DNA of 64,000 bases from Castanea sativa. Its lineage: Eukaryota > Streptophyta > Magnoliopsida > Fagales > Fagaceae. Of this stretch, positions 23,509-35,930 are shown piece after piece (the stretch's first letter is position 1; each line of letters begins with the position of its first letter). The notes under the pieces are model-generated. The model saw only the letters and a list, made by a program, of their open reading frames with translations. It had not been told where the DNA came from and did no database searches. The translations under genes and the position numbers were made by a program. The stretch is from contig NC_134016.1 of NCBI RefSeq assembly GCF_040712315.1, forward strand, positions 25,182,390 to 25,246,389. Direction: 5' to 3'.

Positions 23509-23531
23509 AAAAAAAAAAAAAAAAAAAAACT
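23509..23531 (+). repeat. A-run between short direct repeats inside CACTA
   Basis: An A-run ending in CT lies between AGAGCCATTTCTGT (23495-23508) and AGAGCCATTTCAGT (23532-23545). It could be another tail-only insertion or expansion within a small duplication. Confidence 0.35.
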
Positions 23532-23577
23532 AGAGCCATTTCAGTCAAAAACCAAAAAAACCCAAATCACATGTGAA

Positions 23578-23910
23578 GCCACTGTCGCCGATCAAGCTCA
23601 ACGGCGACGCTTCAGGTCGCCGGCGATCGGTGATGCTTCAGCGACGTGATCGGCGACGCTGAAGGTCGCAGATCGCGACGCTGAAGGTCGCCGATCGTTG
23701 GCGACGCTTCAGGTCGCAGATTGCGACGCTTCAGGTCGCAGATCGCGACGCTGAAGGTCGCCAACGATCGGCGACCTGAAGCGTCACGATCTGCGACTTG
23801 AAGCGTCGCTGATCGCGACGCTCAAGGTCGCCGATCGGCGTTGCCAACGATCGTTGGCGACGCTTCAGCTCACCGGCGACGCTTCATCCTTCATCCGGCG
23901 ACGCTTCAGT
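23578..23910. repeat. GC-rich array of alternating GGCGACGCTTCAGGTCGC units
   Basis: About 330 bp built from GCGACGCTTCAGGTCGC and its inverted form GCGACGCTGAAGGTCGC, mixed with CGATCGGCGA. Units occur in both orientations, so the array is strongly palindromic. GC content is far above the surrounding element. A small frame overlaps its end (23841-24029) but has no recognisable domain. Confidence 0.85.
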
Positions 23911-25157
23911 TTATGACGCTTCCGGCGACCCTTCGCCTTCCACCCAGCTGGCAACCTTTCGCCTCCCACCCCCAAGCCTGGGTATTTTTTTCTCCTTTTG
24001 AGTTAATTTTTTTGTTAATTTTTGTTTAATGATTCTAGTTCCTTTGGGTATTTCTTTGTTTGATACAGTAATGGGTATATGCATTTTTGTTTAGTTTGGG
24101 TATTTGATATTTACTGTGTAATGGTTGTGAAGAAAGTTTCTTATATATGTATTTATCAATTGCTGTAATTCTTTTTTATTTCTATTGTTCTTATTGTTTG
24201 GATGATTCTAGTTTTGGATCCTCACTCTCTTGGTTTGGTTTCCACATTGATACCAGTGTTAGATATATGTAGTGTACAAGTTCCTATACATTAGGTGTGA
24301 TGTATGAACTCAAAATGAGATTACCCATCTTCTAAATTTTCTTGTGTTGATTATTTCTTAGGTAATGATACTCTGATTTTACAATGGGATTGTGTCCTTT
24401 GATTGTTATTTGACTTGATTTAATGGGGGATTATTCTCTAGATTATGTTTTAGATACGTTGTGCTACTCTATTAATATTTCTTGCAAGACAAATGATGAG
24501 ATTTTTTTCCCTAATTGCTAGTTTTTTCTATCATCCATTTTGATGATAAAATGAGTGTTCAATCTGAGAAAGGAATATTAGGATGGCATTGTCTCTAAAA
24601 CCAGGTTGATGAAGGTTGTTTTTTTTGGGGGGTGGGGTCCTTTATTATCAATTATCATAAGATTAAATTCAAATCTTTTGGGATTAGCATAGAATGAGGA
24701 TATAGACTATAGAGATATATGAATGACATTACAGGTGAAGTGAAAGGTGAAGTGAATGGTTTTGTGGAATTAGAATTTAACACTAGTATTGATGAGGATC
24801 ATGATGGCACTGGTTAGTTTAAACAGAAGCACTTTAATGTTACTTTAAATACTGTCAATGCACTTTAAGGTAGAAGTTTAAAGATTTTGGTATATATGTA
24901 CTTAACATAAAAGTTTAAAATTGATGCAAAATAGGTGTAATTTGACCTTTCCATCTTGATTGAAAGGTACTATGAGATTTGGTTACGGTCTAAAATTTAT
25001 CTAGATAAATGAAAAGTTATAGATTTAGGTAATATACATACACCCCCACATGGGTGCTCATTGTCATATATGATTAAGAGCTTTTATTAAATTGATTTCA
25101 TCTTGCTTGGGCGATATGCATGTTGAAATTTTTTTAATGTTTGAGCTAAACTGGCTG

Positions 25158-25191
<34 letters not shown>

Positions 25192-26139
25192 TTTTTCTTT
25201 TTCATTTTATAGGAAATGCGTTTCTGATAGGAACTTTTTTTAAGTCAAATTAATGCTTAATACTTTAGGAATGGACATGGTGACATAAATGAATTGTTTT
25301 TGGAGTTTATCTCTCTGTGCACTTTGTTGATATTATTAGTTTGTTGGCTATATGGGTTTGGTTAATAGGAGACCCATCAATTGAATTTTCTTTGTATATA
25401 GTTTGTAAAGGCTTTTGATGAATGCCCATTGGTGACATAATCTGAGGGCTTTTTTTTTTTTTTTTAGTATTGGTGACAAGGTTTTTGGTTAAATGTGATG
25501 ACAAGGTTAGTGATTGTTTGGGTTGCTGTGGGGGAATAGAAAGAGGCTTAGATCTGTGAAAATCAAAGACCAAAGCTTAGACAAAATCTATATTTGCACA
25601 TGAAAATAGAGCTATGGGGGAATAGAGCTAGTGTTGTCAACTAATTGTATTATATTACACATGAAAATTTATATTTGCTTTCTACAACTTATACATTAGG
25701 AGTTGTGATTTTAATTTATTGGTGTGGCTACTCTTAATGCATTGTTAGAAATGTTTCTTATAACATAGTTAATGTTTTTACTTTACGATTTTAATGTAGT
25801 ATTGTTTTTATATTTGTGCAGATTTCTTATTGGTGGCTTTTAGGAGATTTACTTTTGGCATTACTTGAAGACATATGAGGACATCTTGCGTTAGTTTTAA
25901 TTATATTATGCTAACATTTTTGTATTGTTATAAAATATGACGAATTATTGTATGTATTGCAAACAATTATTGTATGGAAGGAGTTTGAATTGGATACTTG
26001 TTTTATTTTTTACTTGTGGAATGTATGGATCTTTTTTTTATAAATGTGTTGAAATAAATGTATTATTTAAATGTGAGGTTTTAGTAATGTAATAACAGGT
26101 TACAGGTTAATATCAAAGCCATGAAAAAAATAAAAACAG
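23911..26139. other. CACTA internal region without transposase
   Basis: AT-rich, with long T-runs near 25170-25197 and 25451-25466. A GTATTT splice-donor-like site follows the GC array at about 23980. No protein domain was readable. Confidence 0.5.
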
Positions 26140-26625
26140 AAAATAAGTTTTAGTGACGAAATATTTTGTCGTCACTAAATGTAGCAAAATTTTGTAAGAA
26201 ATGGTTTTAGTGATGAAAATTTTCGTCACTATATGTGCATGGATTTTCTTAAAAATAGTTTTAGTGACGAACTTTTTCGTCACTATATGTATCCGAAAAT
26301 AGTTTTAATGACGAAATTATTCGTCACTAAATATGATTTAATAAACTAAAATGTTTTTAGTGATGAAATATTTTCGTCACTGAATGGTGTTTTTAGTGAG
26401 GAAAACATTTAGTGACGAAACGTTTTCGTCTCTAAAAGTTTTTTTTTTTTTTAATCAAATCGGACTTTTAGTGACGAAATTTTTCATCACCAGGACTTTT
26501 AGTGACGGGGTTTCAGCGACGAAATGAATTTCGTCACTAAAAGTCCGATTTCGTCACTAAAGGTTCTTAGTGACGAAAAACTGGACTTTTAGTGACGAAT
26601 TTTTTCGTCGCTGAAAATACATTTT
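26140..26625. repeat. CACTA right subterminal GTGACGAA array
   Basis: About a dozen TTTTAGTGACGAAA / TTTCGTCACTAAA copies in both orientations, mirroring the left subterminal region. Confidence 0.85.
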
Positions 26626-28465
26626 GTTGTAGTGTTGGGTTAGCATATTCTCAAATATATACATACGTATATTCATAAATATACTTATACCTATATACAG
26701 ACTGTGAGAAACAAAATATATGTATATATATACTTATGGTAGGATAATGGGTTAGAAGTAAAACATGTAACAACAAATAAAGAAGAAAGCTTCAGCAGGA
26801 AGGGTAGAGATAACACGGTAAGTACAATAAAAAGGGTGCTACAGCAGAATAATTAGTTCAGCAAGTAAAAATACCACAGCAGGACAACTGATGCGGCAGA
26901 CATGATAAAAAACGTGTTACAGCAGGATAACTAAAAACAGCAGATATAAGTTTTAATGAGTGAAATTAAATATATTTGTGATCAAAATCAGATATTGACT
27001 CTTCCCATAGAATAAGTAAACCAAGAAGGAACCCAAACCCCAAATTGAACAACCTTGTTATAGGCTCCTGCCATAAGCTTTTGCTATCAAAATTGTGCAT
27101 TTTGGAGAATAGGCCTAAATGGCTACTAGCTATCATTTTTTTAGAGACTTCAAAGAGTGGGTTTGCTAAGAGGGAGGGAAAAGATGATCTATTGATGCAT
27201 GCCCCTATTTCTGTCGCGTTTTCTCTCTTCTTTTTACCACTTTCTTTCTTTCTCTCTGTTCTATGTTTTTTTTTTTTTTTTTTTTACTTTTAGTTTTCTT
27301 TCTACTCTCTTGCCGTAGGTTGTTTTTCTCACTTGGCTCTTTTCCCTTAAGTGCTTCCTCTCTTGGGTTCCCTTTCTATTGGGTCTGCCGTCCCCTTTAC
27401 CTTTGGGTTCCCCCACGCTTACTGCCTTCCCGTTCCTCTCCTCTTTCTCATCCATGGCTACCTCCTTTTATAGTGAACAAATTCAATGGGATTTCTCCCT
27501 TTTACCCCTAGGGCTTTACCAATTGTTTTTGGTTCGTTGTGAGCATTCATTCAAGACTACCCACTGACCCATTGGTTGCCCCTGCCATTGCTCAGTTTGT
27601 TTGTTACACCATTACTCATTTCACGACAAAATTCCCTTTTGTCTGTTCTTGCCGTATACCTCTACCTCTTGGGCCATCTCACTACCTAGCTCTATGGCAT
27701 GCATCAGATGGTCCCAACTATCTATTACTTCTTTTGTGTAAGATACCATCCCAGCAAGGTATACTCCCAAAAGAAGTTATGGCAGGAAACCAAATATAGA
27801 CCCCCTTTTCCCCCCACCACCAAACCACGCCCTCTGAATCTCCTTGACCGTGGGCTCACCTCTCTTGTATTGGCTGGGTATAGGTTGGTGGTGCCCCGAC
27901 CTTTCTGTGTTTACTCTTTTGTCTTCTTTTGTTCCCACATCATTCCTGCTGTAGCAGATTGGTCTGTTTCTTCTTGCTGCCTGTTTTTTGTCTTATTTCT
28001 TCATGCGTTCCTGCTGCATTTGTCATTTTCTTTGGTTTGACTTTTCTTTCCTTCACGTGACTCCTATTGCTGACACTTCCTGCCGTGCCTTGTTTCTTTT
28101 CGTCGTGTCTTGTTTCTTTTCACCGTGCTTTTCCATATTAGTTTTCACGCCTATCTTCTTTATCCAAAAGGATTTGGGCCTTTTTGGGCCAAATAATGTT
28201 TATTGAATCAAAAGGGTCTTGGGCCCAATTTATCTTCGTCTCCCGAAACCATTTTGCCAGAAAACTATATTCTGCAGCAGAGCTGTATTCTGCGGCAAAC
28301 TTGTATTCTGCGGCAGATTCGTATTCTACTATAGATCGCTACTTCTTTCTTCAGACCTTGCTTTTCATTGGGCTTTCCTCCTATGGGCTTTTGCGTCTTG
28401 CAACTTATTGGGTTTTCTTCCTCATAGGCTTTTGGGTATGGATTTGCAAAAAATGGGCATCAACA

Positions 28466-28476
28466 TTCAGCCCCCT
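28466..28476 (-). other. Polypurine tract of the Tat-like element
   Basis: On the - strand AGGGGGCTGAA stands directly before the LTR start TGTTGATGCCC. This is the position where plus-strand DNA synthesis is primed. Confidence 0.6.
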
Positions 28477-28799
28477 GAGCATATGGATTGCTCTTGCAAT
28501 TCGTATGCGAAAAATCATACAGTTTTGTTTCGTGGGTTGTTTCACAACTCACATGTGAATGCTTCTCTTCTTTTCTTTGCAAGCTTGTTGCTTCAATCCT
28601 TACTCTCTTTAGGCAAATCGTTCTCTTTCTTTCTGCAAATTTACAATCCTCCAAGAGTAGCCAAAAATTTTGCCTCCTTTTAGCTCAATTGTTTCTGCTG
28701 ATTGCCTGCATGCTATTATTTGACTTGTGCCTGCCGGGCCTCTTTTGGGCCTGCTGCATGCTTTCCTTCTGCTACACTCTCGTAGCCCAGTGCTTGCAC

Positions 28800-29200
28800 T
28801 CATGCTGTTTTGGGCTTCCTTGACCCTTTTCACCACTTTCGGGCTCCTTTGGCCCATTTTATTCTTTTGGGCATCCTCGGCCCGTTTCATTGCTTTTGGG
28901 CTCCTTTGTCCGATTCGGGCTCCTTTGTCCCATTTACTTCTTTTGGGCATCCTCGGCCCATTTCATCGCTTTTGGGCTCCTTTGTCCCATTCGGGCTTCT
29001 TTGTCCCATTTACTTTCTTTTGAGCATCCTTGGCCTATTTCATTGCTTTTGGGCTCCTTCGTCCCATGTGGGCTCCTTTGTCCCATTTTATTCTTTTGGG
29101 CATCCTTGGCCCGTTTCATTGCTTTTGGGCTCCTTCGTCCCATTCGGGTTCCTTTGTCCCATTCTATTCTTTTGGGCATCCTTGGCCCATTCCAATTCTA
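28800..29200 (-). repeat. 76-77 bp tandem repeat in the element's 3' region
   Basis: The marker GGGCATCC(T) recurs at about 28869, 28945, 29022, 29098 and 29174. The units carry GGGCTCCTTTGTCCCAT and GGCCCATTTCATTGCTTTT. The array lies between the RNase H remnant and the 3' LTR, a place where Tat-lineage elements are known to carry variable tandem repeats. Confidence 0.85.
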
Positions 29201-31319
29201 TGCTCCCATGGGCTTTTACTAACTCCTTGGGCTTCCCCGGCCCAAGTGTTTCTTACTTCATCCTTGGGGCTCATGGATTTTTCATTGCCCCTTACTTTCT
29301 TTACTTACATTACTTCGGGCTTGCTGTGGTAGCTGTGACCCATTCTCACTTTTCTGCATCCATACTGCCCATGGGTTTGCTAATTCTTTCTTTCCGGGCC
29401 TTTTTAGGCCCATTTGCTTCCTCAAGATCCATTTGTTTGCTTTATAGACCTATGATCCATTATTCCTGCCGCTTGGGCTTAATGGCTTTTCTATCCAATT
29501 CTCTTCTGCCCACGTTGTTGGGCTTCTTCTTCTTGCTATTGGGCCTCCTTGCCAGAGTGGGCATCAACGCCACCCTCATTCTAAGGGATTGTCGATGATG
29601 ATAATGTGTGCACCCTTCTCTTCTTCATCATTCCTTTGCTTGTTTCTCTTCTTGGAAATTCCTTGTGATCTTGGACTTCTACAATGGTACTCATTTCTTT
29701 GCTTTTGTAGGGATAAATTCTCATTATTCTACTTTCGCAGAATATGTAGACACTTTCTGCCGCAATACACACACTTATTTCTCTGCGTTAATGCACCTCT
29801 TATTCAGCTTCTGCTAGAGCAACATCTATACGGTAGGCAGTGATGGTTGTAGCAGATTTTGCGGCAGAAGAATTAGGCTTGACTGCTTCAGTAACTTACT
29901 TTCCCCACATATTCCTTAGTATCATCTCTTCATTCTTCCATAAGTGTAGTTGCTCTCTAAGAATGGTCAGAAGACATAGATGTCGTGAAATCCTTCCTTG
30001 CTGGGTTCTCCTTCATTATGATGTTCTACATCTCTGTAGATAGCTCAAAATTGGCTCTTTGGATTCTTTGACTCTTCTTTTTTGCCGACTTCTCGAACAG
30101 CACTTTTGCAAAGCAAGAATCCTCCTTACGGTCTTCATTTTTTCTTTTCTTTTAGCCACCTAAGGTTGCTTCACTTTGGGCTTCATTCATTCTCTAAAAA
30201 TAGAGAAAGTTTTATCTTCTACTACCTTCACATCTAAGCCAACAACTGAAAAGAGTTTCATCAAAATAGCTCTACCACTTCACTTTCTTCAAGTAGAGTT
30301 CTTTCATAAGAGGAAAGCTTCCTCTAAGTGTGTAGATCAAAGGGTGGCTTTGCTCTCTTGTGCCTTCTTCTTCTCTTTGCATTCACGTATCTTCATTTCC
30401 TTCACTCAAAACAAAGCATAGAGCTAACATTGCAAGCCCTCATCACAGTAGAGTACTCTTTCATTTATTGATAATGTATTCTTTGCTAGGATGAAGTTTC
30501 TGCGGAGAAGGATGTTGGGCCTTGTAGAAAGGCAAGTTTCTTTCAGTGATGATGTATTTATGGAGGGCCTTTACTGTTTACATTGCGGGCTATTTTTGAT
30601 TCCGCCATAAATTCTGATCCTGCTGCAAAATTGATCTTTCAGCAGACGTGACTGAGTCTGCCACTCATTTGAAGTCGCCTACAAGTGGTGCCACTACAGA
30701 TATTTTTCCAAGGAAAATGAGAATGCTTTCATGAGAAATCTTCACCTTCTAAAAATTTTCTTTGTCATTCTACCACAGCAACTATTGATTGCTCCGTGTT
30801 TGCTTTTTTCTTCTTTAACATATTCTTCTTGTCATTCTACCACAGCCACTGTTGGTAAAGATATCACTGCCTTTTTAATGAAAGGGCATAGATGTTGTTG
30901 TGAACCAAATCTTTTAACTTTGTTGTAGTCTTCCGCAGATCTTATTTCTCCCAATTTTTTTTTTTCATTCTTGTGAAAGGTGGTCTGCCGCTGAATGCGT
31001 TGCTAGAGAGATGCTTAGACTTCATCATTGATTTCTACCTTTTGTTCCTACTGTGAGTTCCTTTGTCTCTCAGCCTTTCTACGGAGCACTCTTGAAGCCT
31101 TAAAGTCTCACGAAGAGCATTTATTTTCTGCTATAGTGCTTCTTGGTTCACCTTTACATATGTTTCTGCCATAACTTCTCCCTCTGTCAAAGCTTCCTTT
31201 ATAAGAATCCCTCAATCTTCTTCACATTGTTCCTCTTGGAACCTTTCTTTCAACATCTCCACAATAGACTCCCTCCTCTTGCTGACTTTTATCTTGGTGC
31301 CATCTCCTTCAAAAATTAT
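29201..31319 (-). other. Tat-like element internal region, unreadable
   Basis: This lies between the RNase H remnant and the tandem repeats, where integrase would be expected. I could not recognise integrase motifs on either strand. TTCTGCCGCAGA-type words recur. Confidence 0.5.
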
Positions 31320-31940
31320 TTGTGATTCTAACGTGGCCGATGCATCTGGGTACCGGTTCTCGTTCCTTGGGGCATGCTATCTCAAAAGTTGAGAACTTTT
31401 CCTCCATCTTCTGGGCCATTGTTTTGTATGGGGCTAAGTTGGGTTCCTTTAAGGAAAGCTTCCCTTGGCCTGGCAGACTACCAGGTTCGAATTGCCCATT
31501 ACTTTTAAATGCTTGATCCCAATTTCAAGGGCTGTGGCTAACCCAATTAAGTAGGCCTCATATTCCGCCATGTTGTTTGAACAAGGGAATTCTAATTTGA
31601 ATGAAAATGCCACGGCCTTGTCTTCTTCATGATACAAAACCACTCCTACTCCTTCTGATTGGGTGGTAGAAGACCCATCAAATTTCATTATCCACTGTTC
31701 TCCGACTTCTTCTGCCACAACTACTTCTCTTGGGACTTCATCATCTAGTGGGGATTCTTCTTCTCCTGGGAACTGCACCAACAAGTTTGCTATAGCTTGG
31801 CTCTTTACTGCCTTGGGCGTTCTTGCTTTCAAGTCATATTGTGACAATTATAATGACCACTGGGATATTTTGCCTGAAAGAATTGGCTGCTGCAACAAAA
31901 CTTTGATTGCATGAGACTTAGTCATCAGCCAGACTTCGTA
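31320..31940 (-). pseudogene. Degraded Tat-type pol: end of RT/RNase H plus archaeal-type RNase H
   Basis: Reading down the - strand, LSQYDLKARTPKAVKSQA resembles the region linking RT-RNase H to the second RNase H. An archaeal-type RNase H follows: MKFDGSSTTQSEGVGVVLYH, FPCSNNMAEYEAYLIGL, KHLKVMGNSNLVVCQAKG, and, after a stop, KEPNLAPYKTMAQKMEEKFS. The first catalytic Asp (FDGSS) and the Glu (AEYEA) are present. The second Asp, normally in GDS, is replaced (GNSNLV). Stops and frame breaks occur before and after. The extra RNase H is a hallmark of the Tat lineage. No active enzyme is expected. Confidence 0.8.
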
Positions 31941-34500
31941 GGCCAGGAAATAATGGTGTAGTCTTTGCGAGGCATATATCATGGCTGGCATTCCCTTTCC
32001 GCCCTTGGGTAACGAGCTTCTGTATCCTTTAAGGCACGGCTGATGTAGTAAACTAGCTGCTCTATGCCATCTTCATCTTCTTGGGGAATCAATGCACCTA
32101 TGGCACGCGAGTTAGTGGCTAGGTAGAGTAACAATGGTTATTACGGATTGGGGCTTGCACAGTAGGAAGGTTCGTCATGATCTGCTGCAACCTTTTGAAG
32201 GTTGCCTGCCGTGCTTCTTTCCACTTAAAGTTTTACCCTTTCTATCTCAATGTAAAATACCTTGGCAGGCTGGGCCACTAGCTTGGCCACGGATCCAATC
32301 CTGGCATTTCACTGTAATCTCATGCGAAGACATCTTTGAATTCTTAGCAACATTATCAATTCTGATTTCTTCTTTTCTGACGGTCTTGAGCTAATTGAGA
32401 TGGGTCTTGGTTCCTGTGGGTCTGACCCCAGGTTAATTTCCTCCAAATTTTTTTTTTCTTGCCACAACCTGTACATCCTTTTCTGCCACAACTTCTTTGT
32501 TTTTCACTTCATTACTCTCCTACTCCGAGTTTTTTTGAACCAAGCAACACACCAAGTTTTATAAAAGGATGTTGCTGCTTCATCACAGACTAGAATGTTT
32601 ACTTGACCATAGTAGGTTGCAACAAATTGAATGGATGTTGCGCTATGTCATATCATGAAGTTTGAAGTTGCTGCAGATCAAGTGGCGGATGAATGTATAC
32701 TGTTGAAATGCCACAAGTAGTGCTTATTTCGTAGTGGGTAATGTTGCTGCCAAAAGATTGATACTCTAAGCACTTTGCGGAAGCCTTTCCGAATTTGCTA
32801 TAGAATGGGCCTTAGCCCTCAACATGTGAGAACTCTGGATGAGTCCTTAGAATTCCGTAGAAGGCTTCCCAGATTTTGTTGTAGGATGAGACAGCCCCCA
32901 GTATACGAGAATAACTCCTTATCTTTCAGCAGGAGGCTTCCCATATTTACTGCAAAATGGGCTTTAGACCCCAGCATGTGAGACAACTAGATGAGCTTGA
33001 TATCACCCTCTCTTGATGTTGATGCTTCATCATGTGGTTTATGCATTCTTCAATAAAAAAGTTAGATGCCATAGATCTACGAGTTGCCATATTGTAGAAA
33101 TTCTTCGTTGCTAGAGAATTTGGGAAAGAGTTACTTCCCAAGCATGTTTTGGCTTCGTTCCTCCGCAGGCACAATTGCATCCCATGTATTTTCTACTACA
33201 TATGATTGCGGCTATAGCTCCTTTGCAGAATCTTTCCAAAGACTTGCGATCATGACTCCTTTGCTGGTTGATTGAGTGTAGCCCCCATTATGGGCTTTTG
33301 CCAAGAACTCACAACCATGGTTCCTTTGCTGGCTTCTAGCCAAGAATTGATGACTAAGACCCTTTTACTGGCTTTTGCTACTAAGACCCATATTCCTTGG
33401 ATTTCTTCTTCATTTGCTTTGCGCAAGGGCATATTTAGATGGAGCTTCTACGTCTCTTGTTTCATGGTTGGCTAGTAATAGCCAAGAGTAAAGGCTTTTA
33501 ATGTAGAATTTTCCCATGACGTGCCAACATCTTCCTGGGACAGCATGCTTCTTTATTCCTACGACAGAATGCCCTTGTGGCAGAATGCCTTCAATAAACC
33601 ACGTAATAATTTTCTGCAGCAACAAGATAAGCAACTTTATTCACGGCAGAATGTGTGAGAAATTGTTTCTGCTATTTCCCTCTTGTACACAAGTCGAAGG
33701 AATGAGCTTCGAGTTTGCCACTGTTGCAAAGTTCTTCTAGGATGAGACATAGGCATCAATGAGCTTCACAACTTGAAGAGTGCTAGTAGAGTTGCATAGT
33801 TTGTAGTACAAGTGATCTGATACATTCTTTCTAAGAAATATCATAAAGATCATGATCATTAATGCCACTCTAGGCATAAATCCTTTGAGGAGCTTCAAAG
33901 AAAACTTCTCACATCTTCAAGGTTGTTGAATCGGTTTGCTAGACCCGATAATGGACAAAGAGTAGTTTGCAAGCAACTTGTAGATTTGGGCTTCTTCATG
34001 GAGAGTATGCAATAACTGAGTGATTGGCTTCATTCCAAGGTCTGGATTTAATTTGGACACTTCACCGCCATATCACATGCCTTCAATGTATTCTTTGGTT
34101 GAAAGCGGATGTTTCGATATCGCTGAATCGATTACTTCTCCCTCCTCCCTTCATTGATACTGATATATTTGCTAATGTAGTAGCAAAAGATTGATTCAGC
34201 AAAAGTGGACATGAAAGGCTTTGTATGCACCTCTCTTACTTTGAGAACAAGTCTGAAATTTGTTGAATAAGATCTAGACTTGAATTTCTTACTATAGCAG
34301 AATCGTCCACTACCTTTTTACACATCTTCACACTACTGGTGTTCACATGAATTTTTTATGGGACAGTGGTTACTTTTGTTGTAGAGGAAAAATCACGTTG
34401 GATTTGTGATTGCACTTAGAAAGTTCAAGAATTCGATGCTGAATTTTGTGGTAGGATATTCTCGAAAAAGACTTGTTGGACTTCAATAAAAAAAAATTAT
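31941..34500 (-). other. Tat-like element internal region with no readable gag-pol
   Basis: RT, protease and gag would be expected on the - strand here. Only short unrelated frames are seen. Words such as GGAAGCCTTCC and TTTGCTGCAGAATG recur around 32770-33000 in a loose repeated pattern. Confidence 0.5.
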
Positions 34501-35450
34501 GCTGTGAACATTCTGCTAAGATATCTGCACTTTGGCTTCTGAAACTTTCTGCCACAAAAAAATTATGCAGATGAGCATTATGCATTTTTGAAATTCAACA
34601 GATTCTGCTGTGAACAGTCTGCTGAAGGATCTGTACTTTCTGCTACGAAATTTCTGTGGAGGGACATTCTGTACTTCTAAAAAAAGTCTACTGGAGGAAA
34701 CATTCTGCACTTTTGAAATTCAGCAGATCCTGCTGTAAACAGTCTGCCGAAGGATCTATACTTTCTGCTATGAAATTTCTGCGGCAGGACATTCTGCACT
34801 TCTGAAAAAGTTTGCTGGAGGAAACATTCTGCACTTCTAAAATTCAGCAGATCCTGTTGTAAACAGTCTGCCGAAGGATCTATACTTTTTGCTACGAAAT
34901 TTCTGCGGCAGGACATTCTGCACTTCTAAAAAAGTCTGCTGGAGGAAACATTCTGCACTTCTGAAATTCAGCAAATCCTATTGTAAATAGTCTGCCGAAG
35001 GATCTATACTTTCTGCTACGAAATTTCTGCGGCAGGACATTCTGCGCTTCTAAAAAAGTATGCTGGAGGAAACATTCTGCACTTCCAAAATTCAGCAGAT
35101 CCTACTGTAAATAGTCTGCCGAAGGATCTGTACTTTTTGCCATGAAATTTTTGCGGCAGGACATTCTGCACTTCTAAAAAAGTCTGATGGAGGAAACATT
35201 CTGCACTTCTAAAATTCAGCAGATCCTACTGTAAACAGTCTGCCGAAGGGTCTGTACTTTCTGCTACGAAATTTCTACGGCAGGACATTCTACACTTCTA
35301 GAAAATTCTGCTAGAGGAAACATTCTACACTTCTGAAATTCAACAGATTCTGCTATGAGCAGTCTGCTGAAGGACCTGTACTGTCTGCTACAAAATTCCT
35401 GCAGCAGGACATTTTGCACTTATGGAAAAGTCTGCTGAAGGACACTTCAC
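34500..35450. repeat. 124-bp tandem repeat array, about seven copies
   Basis: The marker GGAGGAAACATTCTGCACTT recurs at about 34693, 34817, 34941, 35065, 35189 and, decayed, 35313, a constant period of 124 bp. Each unit also has CAGTCTGCCGAAGGATCT and TTTCTGCGGCAGGACATTC. The array is in the 5' half of the Tat-like element. Confidence 0.92.
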
Positions 35451-35930
35451 GGAGGAAATAGTTATTCTCAACATTATAGTAATGATGAAAATTTTCCTTT
35501 GGTTGCTATAGTTTCATTTTTGTGCTTCTATCTTTTGGTTCATAAAGGGAAGTAGAGCTAGAATCACTAGCATGAAAAAAGATTGAAACCTTGTGAGGGA
35601 ATGAAAGAGATTTTTCTCTTCTAAATGCTGGACTTGAAGGTGGAGATGGAGAGAGTTTAGAAAGTTTCTAGTGTTTCCTTAAAAGAAGTGAGAGCAAAAA
35701 GTGATAAGTGGCCTTGTAGGAGAGTTGCATGTTTGAATAAGTGACTTGCCACATGTCTTACATGCATGAAAAGGAGAACAAGTGGCATTGAAAGGATAGG
35801 ACCAAGTATTTGTAGTGATATTTTGCTACCACATTTTGAGGCAATGCCATTTAACATCCTGCTACAATATTCCACCATAGCACTTTACTCATGATGCTGC
35901 TCTGTTTTATCGTTGTTGTGTTCTGCTATA
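35451..35930. other. Tat-like element spacer between two tandem arrays
   Basis: No coding signal; short frames only. Confidence 0.4.

Larger units (their letters stand above)
22933..26634. mobile_element. Non-autonomous CACTA (En/Spm) element, TSD TTG
   Basis: The left end is CACTACAACAAAATG and the right end CATTTTGTTGTAGTG, perfect 15-bp inverted ends. It is flanked by TTG at 22930-22932 and 26635-26637. The uninterrupted right LTR at about 36850 shows the empty site. Both subterminal regions (22950-23450 and 26140-26625) are packed with TTAGTGACGAAA and its inverse, the kind of array that CACTA transposases bind. No transposase frame was found. Confidence 0.92.
22451..28465 (-). repeat. 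Left LTR (3' LTR of the element), interrupted by CACTA
   Basis: The LTR spans 6015 bp including a 3702-bp CACTA element plus one 3-bp duplication. In the first ~185 aligned bases I counted nine differences from the right LTR, all transitions. Confidence 0.88.

Noticed and set aside
28810..29598. 262-codon frame rich in Phe and Pro
   Set aside because: It is on the + strand of the 77-bp tandem repeat of a - strand retroelement. A repeat length near a multiple of three lets several frames stay open.
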